Notes under the pieces: generated by a model
Database searches by the model: none
What the model saw: only the letters and a program-made list of their open reading frames with translations
Told to the model about the DNA's origin: nothing
Program-made: the position numbers and the translations under genes
Shown: positions 53,845-62,441 of the stretch, piece by piece
Position numbering within the stretch: the stretch's first letter is position 1
How the letters are laid out: each line of letters opens with the position of its first letter
Assembly: GCF_002736105.1 (NCBI RefSeq)
Contig: NZ_CP024123.1
Span: forward strand, 3,774,001-3,838,000
DNA: 64,000 nucleotides
Source of the DNA: Solibacillus sp. R5-41
Lineage (GTDB): Bacteria > Bacillota > Bacilli > Bacillales_A > Planococcaceae
Direction: 5' to 3'

Positions 53845-55215
53845 TTATTTAGTTCTGTTGTGAACTTTGGTGCCTTGAACCCATACTTCACGAATGTTTT
53901 CTGGTCGCACAAGATACATCATTTTTTGGAAAATATCATGTAAATCTTCGTTCCCATCAAAAATCGGTAGCTTTGCCGATGGTAATTTTGTATCGATAAT
54001 TTGTACATCCCATGTATAGCTTTCTTGTAAACGTCCGATTGGCAGGCTTAAACTTTCCCCACCACCAGCAGTTGCTAAATAGAATGCTTCATTAATTGTC
54101 ATACGTGAATTTGGTAAACCGCGCTTTTCAGCAGGAAGATTCGGGTCTACACCGTCCTCTAACATTCTAGATGACATGACTACTTGGCGAGCATTGTCGT
54201 AAAGACTTGGTGAAAAACCACCCGAAACATCTGTACCTAAACCAATATCGACGCCTTTTGCATGTAAATGTGCAACTGGAAGAACACTGTTGGCAAAGTA
54301 AGCATTTGAAATCGGGCAATGACCGATAGCAGTGCCTGTTTCGGCAAATAGTTCTGCATCCTCATCGTTTAAAAAATTGCAATGTGCCATGACAGCTTTG
54401 TCACCCAATAGTCCGAAATCATTTAAAGCAAACGCATCATTTTTATTGAATCTCTCTTGTACGTAACCATGAGCCCAATCACTTTCACTGCAGTGAGACT
54501 GGATGTGCGTATCGTACTTAGCAGCTAATTCTCCTAAACCCTTCAAAGCACCGTCCGTACAACTTGGTATAAAGCGTGGTGTGACAACAGGATAAACCCC
54601 TTGTTTAGTCGACTTCGCCAATTCTTTAACAGCTAAAATAAATTCCTCGGTATCAGCTATTGCCGATTGCGTATTAGCATCACGGTAAAATTCAGGCGTT
54701 TGTTCAGGATCGTCCATCACAACTTTCCCCACGAGACCACGTTGGCCTTTTTCTGCACAAATTTCAGCTAATAATAAGCTAGCTTCTTTATGAACCGTTG
54801 CAAAATAAAGTGATGTCGTTGTGCCGTTCGCTAATAACGTACTAACTAAGTCTTCATAGACCTCCTTAGCAAATTCCAAATCTGCAAATTTAGATTCAAT
54901 CGGGAAAGTATACGTATTCAACCAATCATATAGAGGAATGTCTAACGCGGTTCCAGATTGCGCCCACTGCGGTGCATGGACATGTAAATCAATAAAGCCT
55001 GGTAAGAAATACTGTCCGTCCTCTAATTGATGAAAATTTTCTTTTTCTTGGTATGTATTTAATAATGATTGATAGTCAGCATGTTCAGGTGCAACGGCTT
55101 TTTCAATCATACCGTCAGCATTAATACAAAACAGATAATCTTTTAACACTTGTACTTCTTTAGGTGACTTACTTGTAAAAGCAGTACCTCTGAAAATTCG
55201 CGTATATTTAGACAT
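53845..55215 (-). CDS. guaD: Guanine deaminase (amidohydrolase family)
   Basis: A 456-residue zinc enzyme deaminating guanine to xanthine. Metal site HVHAPQ (in GFIDLHVHAPQWAQSG), later QSHCSESDW (His), VMAHCNFL (His) and GTDVSGGFSPSLYD (Asp), the standard amidohydrolase order; the FRGTAF N-terminus and PQWAQSG are those of the human/E. coli-type guanine deaminase, not the small B. subtilis GuaD. ATG 55215 follows AAGGTGG; the longer frame to 55350 is AT-rich non-coding DNA. Operon with the permease. I looked for a purine riboswitch upstream and did not see one. Confidence 0.92.
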   Translation of the reverse strand: MSKYTRIFRGTAFTSKSPKEVQVLKDYLFCINADGMIEKAVAPEHADYQSLLNTYQEKENFHQLEDGQYFLPGFIDLHVHAPQWAQSGTALDIPLYDWLNTYTFPIESKFADLEFAKEVYEDLVSTLLANGTTTSLYFATVHKEASLLLAEICAEKGQRGLVGKVVMDDPEQTPEFYRDANTQSAIADTEEFILAVKELAKSTKQGVYPVVTPRFIPSCTDGALKGLGELAAKYDTHIQSHCSESDWAHGYVQERFNKNDAFALNDFGLLGDKAVMAHCNFLNDEDAELFAETGTAIGHCPISNAYFANSVLPVAHLHAKGVDIGLGTDVSGGFSPSLYDNARQVVMSSRMLEDGVDPNLPAEKRGLPNSRMTINEAFYLATAGGGESLSLPIGRLQESYTWDVQIIDTKLPSAKLPIFDGNEDLHDIFQKMMYLVRPENIREVWVQGTKVHNRTK

Positions 55216-55363
55216 AAAATCCACCTTAACGTTCGCATTTATTGGAGAATAGGGATTATTATAGGTTATAAAAATAATTAAGTCTATATAAAATACGAAT
55301 AGATTAATAATATTATATAAAATTAGAGAAATGCATTCGTTTTTTGTCATAAAAGTAATACTA

Positions 55364-55450
55364 CGACCTGCTGCAGTAGCAAAAACACTCCGACGATTAA
55401 CTCCAATTCAAAAAGCTGTGTTGAAAATCCAATGTTTTCTGAAGTTCTGT
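55364..55450 (+). repeat. Intergenic repeat, family 2, copy B
   Basis: Matches copy A and C in GACCTGCTG..AGCAAAAACACT, GATTAACTCCAATTCAAAA, AGCTGTG and the GAAAATCCAATG block; the 3' arm is degraded (AAGTTCTGTG). It lies about 265 bases before the CbrC-like gene. The 55216-55714 spacer otherwise shows nothing clear. Confidence 0.65.
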
Positions 55451-55714
55451 GAAATACACTCATGAAAAACAAAAGCCACTTGGAAAATAAATTACCCAAA
55501 AGATGGTAACAGTGAAATCAATTTGATAAACTTAGCGTACAAAGCGAAAACTCCTATTGTGATTTGTCTCAGTAACAATTACGATACATAAGTTTTCGCT
55601 TTTATTTTATAATTTAATGTAAAATTATAGAATCTTTATATGGTCAACTCCTAGTTGTAATGATGGCACTCTTTTTTCAAGATTTTCAAATATAAAGGAT
55701 AAGGAGAATTCAGT

Positions 55715-56260
55715 ATGTGTAAAAAAACAGTTGAAGAATTGGAATTAAAATTACCTAAATTTAAATATATAGAGCATCCCATTAAATCAGGTATTTTTAA
55801 AACAGACAAAAAAGTGGTCTGTGATTGTTGTGAACAAGAAGTGGAAATTTATATTGAAAGTGGACTATATGCAATAGAATCCGTCGAATACCTTTGCCCT
55901 AACTGTATAAGTAATGGAAAAGCAGCAGAGAAGTATAATGGCACATTTCAATCGGATTTATTTAATGATGAACAAGTAGTGAATGAGTCGTTTGTAGATG
56001 AAATTTTACATCGAACACCAGGTTATGTGAGTTGGCAAGGTAATAACTGGTTTGCACATTGTACGGATTATTGCAAGTTTATTGGATATGTAGGTTGGGC
56101 CGAATTAGTTGAAAGAGGGATTGAAAGTGAGATAGAAAATTTTACAGACATGACTATAGAGGACTTAAAACACTACTTAATAAATGATGGCGAATTACAA
56201 GGCTATTTATTCCAATGTTTAGAATGCGGAAAATATTGCTTATATGCAGATTGTGCATAA
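55715..56260 (+). CDS. CbrC family protein (UPF0167)
   Basis: A 181-residue protein with the CbrC/UPF0167 pattern: LKLPKFKYIEHPIKSGIF, CDCCEQEVEIYIESGLYA, EYLCPNCISNGKAAEKYNG, EILHRTPGYVSWQGNNWFAH and C-terminal LFQCLECGKYCLYADCA. Cys pairs suggest zinc binding. E. coli CbrC was linked to colicin E2 tolerance; the biochemical role is unknown. ATG has AAGGAGAATTC upstream. First of four immunity-like genes. Confidence 0.88.
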   Translation: MCKKTVEELELKLPKFKYIEHPIKSGIFKTDKKVVCDCCEQEVEIYIESGLYAIESVEYLCPNCISNGKAAEKYNGTFQSDLFNDEQVVNESFVDEILHRTPGYVSWQGNNWFAHCTDYCKFIGYVGWAELVERGIESEIENFTDMTIEDLKHYLINDGELQGYLFQCLECGKYCLYADCA

Positions 56261-56284
56261 ATCATCTAAAGAGGAGCCGTGCAT

Positions 56285-57331
56285 ATGTTTGATAAGGAAC
56301 TAGTAACAGCGATAAAAGATAGTAATGTAACTGTGCTAGAAAAATATACGACAAATAGTTGGAAAATTAATGAGAAAATACTTTGTTATGAAGCGGCCTA
56401 TACACCGGAATTACCACTAAAGTTTGCAATTGAAAGTCAAGCAACACGAGCAATTCGTTGGTTGGTAGAGCAAGGGGCAAATTTAAATGACAAAGATTCG
56501 CCAGCATTTGTAGCGGCAGTACAATATCTGGGTGAATCGGATATAAGGTATTTAGTTGAGCATGGTGCAAAAATTCATTTACAAGATCGTTTAAAGAAAA
56601 ATGCCTACGATGCCGCCGTCTATAGTGGGCAATTCAATAAATTAGCACTTGTAAAATCACTAGGGCTATCTGTCGAAAAATATGGCGGCTCTGCATTTAG
56701 AAACGTTGTATCTAATTTCAATAAAAATGCAGTTGATTTCTTTCTTGAAAATAAGGTAGATATTAATTATAACAAGCCTAATATGGTTTATCCTTGGGGA
56801 CCGACGCCACTTGAAGTAGCTATTAGATATAATCATTCTCCAGATTTAGTAATGTATTTAATAGAACAAGGCGCTGATTTTATGAAGCCTAATAAAAATG
56901 GAGAACGTCCTTATACAGTAGCAGTTATAGAGCAAAAAGAAGAAATTGCAGCTTATTTAAAGTCGTTAGAGCCTGATGAATATCATGATTGGGAAAATAA
57001 ACTGTATGAATTAAGAAAAGCAAATATGTCTGGAGATATGATTTCCTTTCTTTTAAGTGATCAATTAAAAGTTGAACTTCCAGAAAGTGACCTGGAAATT
57101 TCATATATTGAGTTTCTACCAGCTATAAGTACTTTTTGGTACCAAGTAAAGCGGAAAAAGTTTATTCAAATAAGTAGAATTATAGATAACTATTCAGATT
57201 TATTAATTCTTTGGCATCCATCTAAAAAGAAATTGTATTTTTATGATGAAGAGCATTTAGAGTTACATGAAATTGGATCATTCCAACAGTTCATAGCAGA
57301 CCCGTACAAAGCGTTTGACAATTATTTTTAG
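56285..57331 (+). CDS. Ankyrin-repeat protein with a SUKH-like C-terminus
   Basis: A 348-residue cytosolic protein. About five ankyrin-type repeats fill residues 10-240 (LPLKFAIESQATRAIRWLVE; QYLGESDIRYLVEHGAKIH; TPLEVAIRYNHSPDLVMYLI). The last 85 residues (ISYIEFLPAISTFWYQVKRK..; HLELHEIGSFQQFIADPYKA) look like the end of an SMI1/KNR4 (SUKH) domain. Ankyrin and SUKH proteins are frequent immunity proteins against polymorphic toxins. ATG 56285 follows GAGGAG, 24 bases after cbrC. The SUKH call is tentative. Confidence 0.75.
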   Translation: MFDKELVTAIKDSNVTVLEKYTTNSWKINEKILCYEAAYTPELPLKFAIESQATRAIRWLVEQGANLNDKDSPAFVAAVQYLGESDIRYLVEHGAKIHLQDRLKKNAYDAAVYSGQFNKLALVKSLGLSVEKYGGSAFRNVVSNFNKNAVDFFLENKVDINYNKPNMVYPWGPTPLEVAIRYNHSPDLVMYLIEQGADFMKPNKNGERPYTVAVIEQKEEIAAYLKSLEPDEYHDWENKLYELRKANMSGDMISFLLSDQLKVELPESDLEISYIEFLPAISTFWYQVKRKKFIQISRIIDNYSDLLILWHPSKKKLYFYDEEHLELHEIGSFQQFIADPYKAFDNYF

Positions 57332-57446
57332 TTGAGATGTTGGTGATTTTTAGAAGTATAATGCTGTAATAGATTTATGTTTTAACAAGCTCATAAACTA
57401 CATCCAAAGGACAAAGAAAAGAATTTGAAAATGGAGCTGATGTGCT

Positions 57447-58028
57447 ATGAAGAAAAGTAGATCTGAAACGATTCGTATAGAGGATTTTGAAATGGATGGG
57501 GATTTACTAGAGGGAGAGATTTTATTAGATGAATGGAATGCTTTTTTTAATTGCGAAAGTTCCATTTGTTTATCAATTCTACTTGAGGAAGATACTATTT
57601 TAGAAGAATTATTGCCAGAACATTTGAATGGGTATAACTATATCCTCCATAATCAAACGAAAATGCTACATGCCATTTTGAATGAACTTCTGAAACAATA
57701 CCCTAAAATGCAGCTACAATACGGCTATGACGAAGAGGAAAAAAAAGAATATATGCCTGATGTTTCGCATATTCGAAACTTTTCATCCTTACTTTCACCA
57801 TTGACGATGTATATTTTGGATGTATCAAAGGATGGTTCTCCATATTTCGGATGTATTTTTTCTTGCAAGTGGGATGACGAACATGCTTTTGGCGCAATGC
57901 TTTATAAAGACCGCGTTGTTGAAATCGGTGGAGCAGATACAGCTTTCTTATCTTGGATAGCACAAAATGATTTAGATAAGTGCATTCAATATGAAAATAC
58001 TAACCAAAAAGGATGGGATGAAAAATGA
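57447..58028 (+). CDS. DUF6985-like protein
   Basis: A 193-residue soluble acidic protein. The C-terminal half, with SPYFGCIFSCKWDDEHAFGA and RVVEIGGADTAFLSW, recalls DUF6985-type domains seen in probable immunity proteins. The N-terminal half (IRIEDFEMDGDLLEGEIL..) has no clear match. It overlaps the next gene by four bases (ATGA), so the two are co-translated. Function unknown. Confidence 0.7.
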   Translation: MKKSRSETIRIEDFEMDGDLLEGEILLDEWNAFFNCESSICLSILLEEDTILEELLPEHLNGYNYILHNQTKMLHAILNELLKQYPKMQLQYGYDEEEKKEYMPDVSHIRNFSSLLSPLTMYILDVSKDGSPYFGCIFSCKWDDEHAFGAMLYKDRVVEIGGADTAFLSWIAQNDLDKCIQYENTNQKGWDEK

Positions 58029-59365
58029 ATTACTTAAAATCTTCCAATTTCACTACGCATGTAGCAACCTTTCAACAAGCAATCACTGAAATTCAAACGG
58101 ACCGCTGTAAATTTATTGAAGAGTACCCTACCACAATTGAGTTATCTACGGGGGAAAGTATTTTAGTTACTGCTGCCTTAGAGTTTTACTTAAATAATCA
58201 ACTATCGACACCATTTAGTTATACTGAATCGAGAGCTTTTTGTGAAAAAATACGACAGAAGATAGGATTCGAAGCGATTCGTTATACTTTGCAAGTTTGG
58301 ATTGAAAAAAATATTCAGCAGCCATATTTCTCTACCGAAGAGAGAAATTGGGAAACTACATATACATTAATAGAAGGAATAGAGCTAGTGTATATTCATG
58401 AGGATTTGCTAGATTTTGTATGCTATGTAGCTATTTGTTACATGAAGTTTGGTGCTAATTTTGATTCCATTTCAGCGGAGCGACTTTTTAACTTGGTGGA
58501 AGCAACTGGATCAAACAAAGTCGCAAAACTAAGAGAAAATGGTTCGGGGGATCTTTCAATAAGCGAAAGTTCTTATAGTGACAATGATGTTGATTGTTTT
58601 GCGAATGATGCTTTTGCCATTATTGTTATTAAAATTAAGAACGAAAAATCGGAAGCATATGGAAAGTCTTTGGATTTTATTATTCAATTACTAGATTTAG
58701 ACTTCCCAAGAAGTTATCAAATTCAATTTGCAAGTTCTAAAAATGGGTACTTGCCAATTGAAAATTTACCTCATGTGCCTGTTCACAATTTTTTTGCCAA
58801 TGCACTTAAGTATCCGGAGCTGCATTCGAAAATTAAATCATACGCTGAAAAAGCCATGAGAACATATGAATGGTATGCGGATTTAGAAGACGAGGATTGT
58901 GCTATGCCTTCCACATTTGCCGTATTAGGTTTAGGTTTAGTTTCCTCAGAATACTGGCCATTAGTACAAACATACATGGAAACTTGTGATGAAGAACACT
59001 CATCCATCCAAACAGCTTTCACACCAGAATTTATCAAAAAATTCGGATTTACTTCTGAAACACTGCCTGTATTCATTAGTTGCGTGCTTTCTGTACAAGA
59101 ACATGAACCTCATGCTGTTTTTGAGGAGAAAATGAATAATAAAGCCAGTTTAGAACTGCTATTAACATGCAAAAATAATTTTGTAGATTATCTTAGTGAA
59201 AGCCAAAAAGAAGATTGGAAAGATGAACTCGATGAAATGATTGACTACGTCTGGCAAAACGTATGTTATACCATTTGGGGCGTTTGTTTTAATAAACCAG
59301 TTGCAATAGTAATTGACAGTGCTCCAGAAGAACTAAAACAACTTTACCGAGAGATTTTGCAGTAA
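58025..59365 (+). CDS. DUF6138-like large helical protein
   Basis: A 446-residue soluble protein, mostly helical and acidic, without signal peptide or membrane span. Recognisable segments are RYTLQVWIEKNIQQPYFSTE, DCFANDAFAIIVIKIKNE, SKNGYLPIENLPHVPVHNFF and DEDCAMPSTFAVLGLGLVS; the pattern recalls DUF6138 proteins of Bacillales. Last gene of the cluster, directly before repeat family 2 copy C. Function unknown; context suggests immunity or phage/toxin resistance. Confidence 0.65.
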   Translation: MNYLKSSNFTTHVATFQQAITEIQTDRCKFIEEYPTTIELSTGESILVTAALEFYLNNQLSTPFSYTESRAFCEKIRQKIGFEAIRYTLQVWIEKNIQQPYFSTEERNWETTYTLIEGIELVYIHEDLLDFVCYVAICYMKFGANFDSISAERLFNLVEATGSNKVAKLRENGSGDLSISESSYSDNDVDCFANDAFAIIVIKIKNEKSEAYGKSLDFIIQLLDLDFPRSYQIQFASSKNGYLPIENLPHVPVHNFFANALKYPELHSKIKSYAEKAMRTYEWYADLEDEDCAMPSTFAVLGLGLVSSEYWPLVQTYMETCDEEHSSIQTAFTPEFIKKFGFTSETLPVFISCVLSVQEHEPHAVFEEKMNNKASLELLLTCKNNFVDYLSESQKEDWKDELDEMIDYVWQNVCYTIWGVCFNKPVAIVIDSAPEELKQLYREILQ

Positions 59366-59368
59366 TTC

Positions 59369-59475
59369 CCCTTCTGTACCGGGGGCAAAACGATTCTAAC
59401 AATTAAATCCAATTTGAAAAGCTGTGGCGGAAATTCCAATGAAAATTGAATTTCTCAACACAGCTATTTTTATGA
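59369..59475 (+). repeat. Intergenic repeat, family 2, copy C
   Basis: CTTCTGTACCGGGGGCAAAA, CAATTAAATCCAATTTGAAA, AGCTGTGGCGGAAATTCCAA, TGAAAATTGAATTTCTCAAC and ACAGCTATTTTTATG: a close relative of copy A. AGCTGTG pairs with CACAGCT and a T run follows, so it may terminate the immunity-like operon. Confidence 0.75.
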
Positions 59476-59642
59476 ATTAATCAAACTAACTCCAACGATA
59501 GCAACTATTTTACAATATGTCGATTGTTGAAATTTCTAGATGCATTACAATTACAAGACCTGTTAGCTTACCTCTAAAGATGTCACTAAATTCTCTGAAA
59601 ACTAATTCAAGTCTTGAAATATCGTAGAATATTTTGTCTCGC

Positions 59643-60359
59643 TTAATTTGACAATTCGAATGAGAAAAACTCAGTCAATTGTTGTTCATGCTTATCGAGC
59701 ATAATCTGTTCCGCCTTGATGCCCTGCTCACGTAGTACTTCAATGTTCTGCACAAGGAATTCGTCACTGCCAACAACATAGAAGAGCCCATCCTTGTCTC
59801 CAGCAAGATTTTTCACTTCTTCATAGTAGTCTTTACGGTTATCGGCGAACTGTGATGTAAACTTCTTATCAGGTGCTGTTTCAAAAATATCGGTAAATAA
59901 GAAATCTCTTGATGAATCGATGTTTAAGGAATGAATTCGATTGATGTTGTCAGCACGTTTAAAATAATCAAGTACAAGCGGTCTGAAAGTTGCCAAGCCG
60001 ACACCTGATGACAACAGGTAAATATTTTTCCCTTCTCTTTTCAGCGGTACATTTGAATGTGTTTTAAATATTGCAACTTCATTACCAACTTCAAGATTTT
60101 TTAAAATCGTTTTGAACTCAGAGCATTGTTCTTTGATGCGTGTTGTAATTCCAATCGCATCTTCATGCGGTAAAGTGGAGATTGACATATGGCGAATCAG
60201 GCTGCGATTTGGTTTATCTCCGGCATTAAAACCCTCCAGTGCGAAGTGGGTGTGGGAGCCTTCTTCCCATGTAAAGTCTCGTGGACAGTCGAGTAGATAC
60301 GTTCTAACCTCAGGCGTTTCTTCAATAATCTTATTTATTTTAGTCCAATATACTTGCAT
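59643..60359 (-). CDS. FAD/NAD(P)-binding reductase, probable siderophore-iron reductase
   Basis: A 238-residue ferredoxin-reductase-fold protein without a 2Fe-2S domain. FAD motif RHMSIST (RxxS) at about 61-67, pyrophosphate loop SSGVGLATFRPLVLDYF, and C-terminal YVVGSDEFLVQNIEVLREQG. Its place beside a siderophore importer and a Fur-like box upstream suggests release of iron from imported chelates. That role is inference. Confidence 0.75.
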   Translation of the reverse strand: MQVYWTKINKIIEETPEVRTYLLDCPRDFTWEEGSHTHFALEGFNAGDKPNRSLIRHMSISTLPHEDAIGITTRIKEQCSEFKTILKNLEVGNEVAIFKTHSNVPLKREGKNIYLLSSGVGLATFRPLVLDYFKRADNINRIHSLNIDSSRDFLFTDIFETAPDKKFTSQFADNRKDYYEEVKNLAGDKDGLFYVVGSDEFLVQNIEVLREQGIKAEQIMLDKHEQQLTEFFSFELSN

Positions 60360-60409
60360 TATTTATCCTCCTCAATTATATTTCTCTTTGCTATCTAATA
60401 TACAACAAT

Positions 60410-60424
60410 TGAAAACGTTTCTCA
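60410..60424 (-). promoter_or_regulatory. Candidate Fur box
   Basis: On the minus strand TGAGAAACGTTTTCA matches the 7-1-7 Fur pattern TGATAAT-N-ATTATCA at about 10 of 14 positions. It lies 51 bases before the reductase start. A cre-like reading (TGAAAACG) is also possible but poorer. Confidence 0.4.
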
Positions 60425-60627
60425 ATTAAATAAATCGATTGAACTGATACTAACAATTATGAAGCTCAAGAGAACGTATCTCATAAACAAATTGAATGTT
60501 CTTCTAAATCACTTCAAACTGAATAGCTGTTATGATCTGTGTAAGCTGAGGTAAATAATCTAATTTTCAATTCGGTTTCTTTATGTCACTCAATTTTTGA
60601 GATGCTTCACTTTTTTTAAATTTATGA

Positions 60628-61380
60628 CTAATAAACTGCTATTGGCCCATATGGACCCTGGAGAATTTCTATTTTCGTTTCAAAAATATTTGTCAAAACT
60701 TCTGGGTCCATAATTTCTTCCACTGTTCCAAAAGCCGCAATTTGTCCATCTTTCATAGCACAAATTCTATCGGAATATTTTGCTGCGAAATTTATATCAT
60801 GCATCACGGTCAAAATAGTTCTTCCAAATTCATTTGCAGCCTGTCTTAAATGCTCCATCATTTGAACAGAACGAGCAATATCAAGATTGTTCAGAGGCTC
60901 GTCCAAAAGTACATACTCAGTCTCTTGGCACAAAACCATTGCAACATATGCCCTTTGCCTTTGACCACCTGAAAGCTCATCTAAGTATCTATTTTCTAAA
61001 TCAGTCAAATCTAAAAAATCAATATACTTAGAAATAATGGTCTCATCCTCTTTCGTTAATCTACCATTTGAATAAGGAAAACGCCCAAATCCAACTAGCT
61101 GCCTAACAGAGAGCCTCGTTACAAAATGATTTTCTTGTCGCAAAATAGTAATAATTTTCGCCAAGTCTTTTGATTTAGATTCAGACACATCCATATTCGC
61201 CACCATAATTTGTCCTTCATCCAAATCCAAAAGTCTGCCAATCATCATAAGTGTCGTAGATTTCCCAGCACCATTTGGTCCAATTAATGAAGTAAAACCC
61301 GCTTTTGGTATTTCTATATTCAATGGTCCTATTTTGACGTTATCAGTATATATCTTTCTAGCATTATTAATCTTTATCAT
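60628..61380 (-). CDS. Iron-siderophore ABC transporter ATP-binding protein (YclP-like)
   Basis: A 250-residue FecE-type ATPase: Walker A LIGPNGAGKSTT, signature LSGGQRQRAYVAM, Walker B YVLLDEPLNNLD. The N-terminal MIKINNARKIYTDNVKIGPL and PYGPIAVY end match the YclP/CeuD/VctC group. It is the last gene of the importer operon and its ATG overlaps the permease stop (ATGA). Confidence 0.92.
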   Translation of the reverse strand: MIKINNARKIYTDNVKIGPLNIEIPKAGFTSLIGPNGAGKSTTLMMIGRLLDLDEGQIMVANMDVSESKSKDLAKIITILRQENHFVTRLSVRQLVGFGRFPYSNGRLTKEDETIISKYIDFLDLTDLENRYLDELSGGQRQRAYVAMVLCQETEYVLLDEPLNNLDIARSVQMMEHLRQAANEFGRTILTVMHDINFAAKYSDRICAMKDGQIAAFGTVEEIMDPEVLTNIFETKIEILQGPYGPIAVY

Positions 61381-62441
61381 AGAGACCTCTTCCTTAATAT
61401 TACAATTAAAAATAGTATTCCACCAAACAGTTCAATAATAACTGACACTACAGCTTGAGAATCGAATACATGATACATTAAAAAATATGCACTCGTAAGT
61501 ATAAAGAATCCTATAGCAAGAGCCATTGGAAAGATATATCTGTGATCATAAGTTGGAGCCGCTTGATAACTCAAAGTTGCAACTAAAAATCCATAGAAAG
61601 TAAGTGGTCCAATCAAAGACGTTGAAATTGCCATCAAAATAGCAACTAATATAAGGGTATAAATTATACTGGATTGATATTTAACGCCAAAAGTAGTAGA
61701 CACATCTTTTCCAAGTGACAATACATTTAATTTCTTAGAATAAGCAAAAATTAATATTGCTACAATTATTACCATTGGAATAACGATTGGAAAGTATTCC
61801 GCATCTGCATTATTGACAGATCCAAATAATCTTGCCTGTAAAAGATCAAACTCTGACGGCGCAAGAAGCCTTCTCATAAACGTTGACACAGAATTTAGCC
61901 CAGTCCCAATAATAATTCCAACTAAAAGCATCAGTTGTAAATTCCCATACTTTCCTGAAAGTAACCACCCATAAAGGATCAAACTCATCATGACCATCGC
62001 AATAACTTGAAATAGAAATGATCCAATACCACTAAAGCCAACCAATGCACTAGCACCAAAGAAAAACATTGTACTAGTATGAATTGTTGAATAGAGTGAT
62101 TCAAAACCTAACAGAGAAGGCGTTATAATCCTATTGTTCGTAATTGATTGAAAAGCAACGGTCGATAAACTGTGACAAATCGCTGCAATAATCATTGCCA
62201 CAAGGGCTACTATCCTTCTCATAACAACTGGGATAAAAGAAGGGGAATCTACTGGAACTGGATTGTTATAAACTAAAAGACCATACGAAGAAAGACCACC
62301 TAAAGCAAGTAATGTTATTAGCAAAATCCAATAACGTTTTTCCTCTTTTTTAGAACGAAAAGCTCTAGCTGATCTCTTTTCATTATGAAGGCTAGTCTCG
62401 ATTTGGACATTTTCTTTATTTCTATATTCCAATGCGTTCAT
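61377..62441 (-). CDS. Iron-siderophore ABC transporter permease 2 (YclO-like)
   Basis: A 354-residue FecCD-family permease with nine to ten spans. An extended cytoplasmic N-terminus (MNALEYRNKENVQIETSLHN.., basic RAFRSKKEEKR) precedes the first span. LSTVAFQSITNNRIITPSLLG and LGKDVSTTFGVKYQ are the family's segments. AAGGAGG ribosome site; it overlaps the preceding gene by four bases. Confidence 0.92.
   Translation of the reverse strand: MNALEYRNKENVQIETSLHNEKRSARAFRSKKEEKRYWILLITLLALGGLSSYGLLVYNNPVPVDSPSFIPVVMRRIVALVAMIIAAICHSLSTVAFQSITNNRIITPSLLGFESLYSTIHTSTMFFFGASALVGFSGIGSFLFQVIAMVMMSLILYGWLLSGKYGNLQLMLLVGIIIGTGLNSVSTFMRRLLAPSEFDLLQARLFGSVNNADAEYFPIVIPMVIIVAILIFAYSKKLNVLSLGKDVSTTFGVKYQSSIIYTLILVAILMAISTSLIGPLTFYGFLVATLSYQAAPTYDHRYIFPMALAIGFFILTSAYFLMYHVFDSQAVVSVIIELFGGILFLIVILRKRSL

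Noticed and set aside
55216-55350. Purine riboswitch or longer guanine deaminase N-terminus
   Set aside because: The conserved purine aptamer core is absent, and the extended frame is AT-rich with hydrophobic low-complexity codons while ATG 55215 has AAGGTGG.
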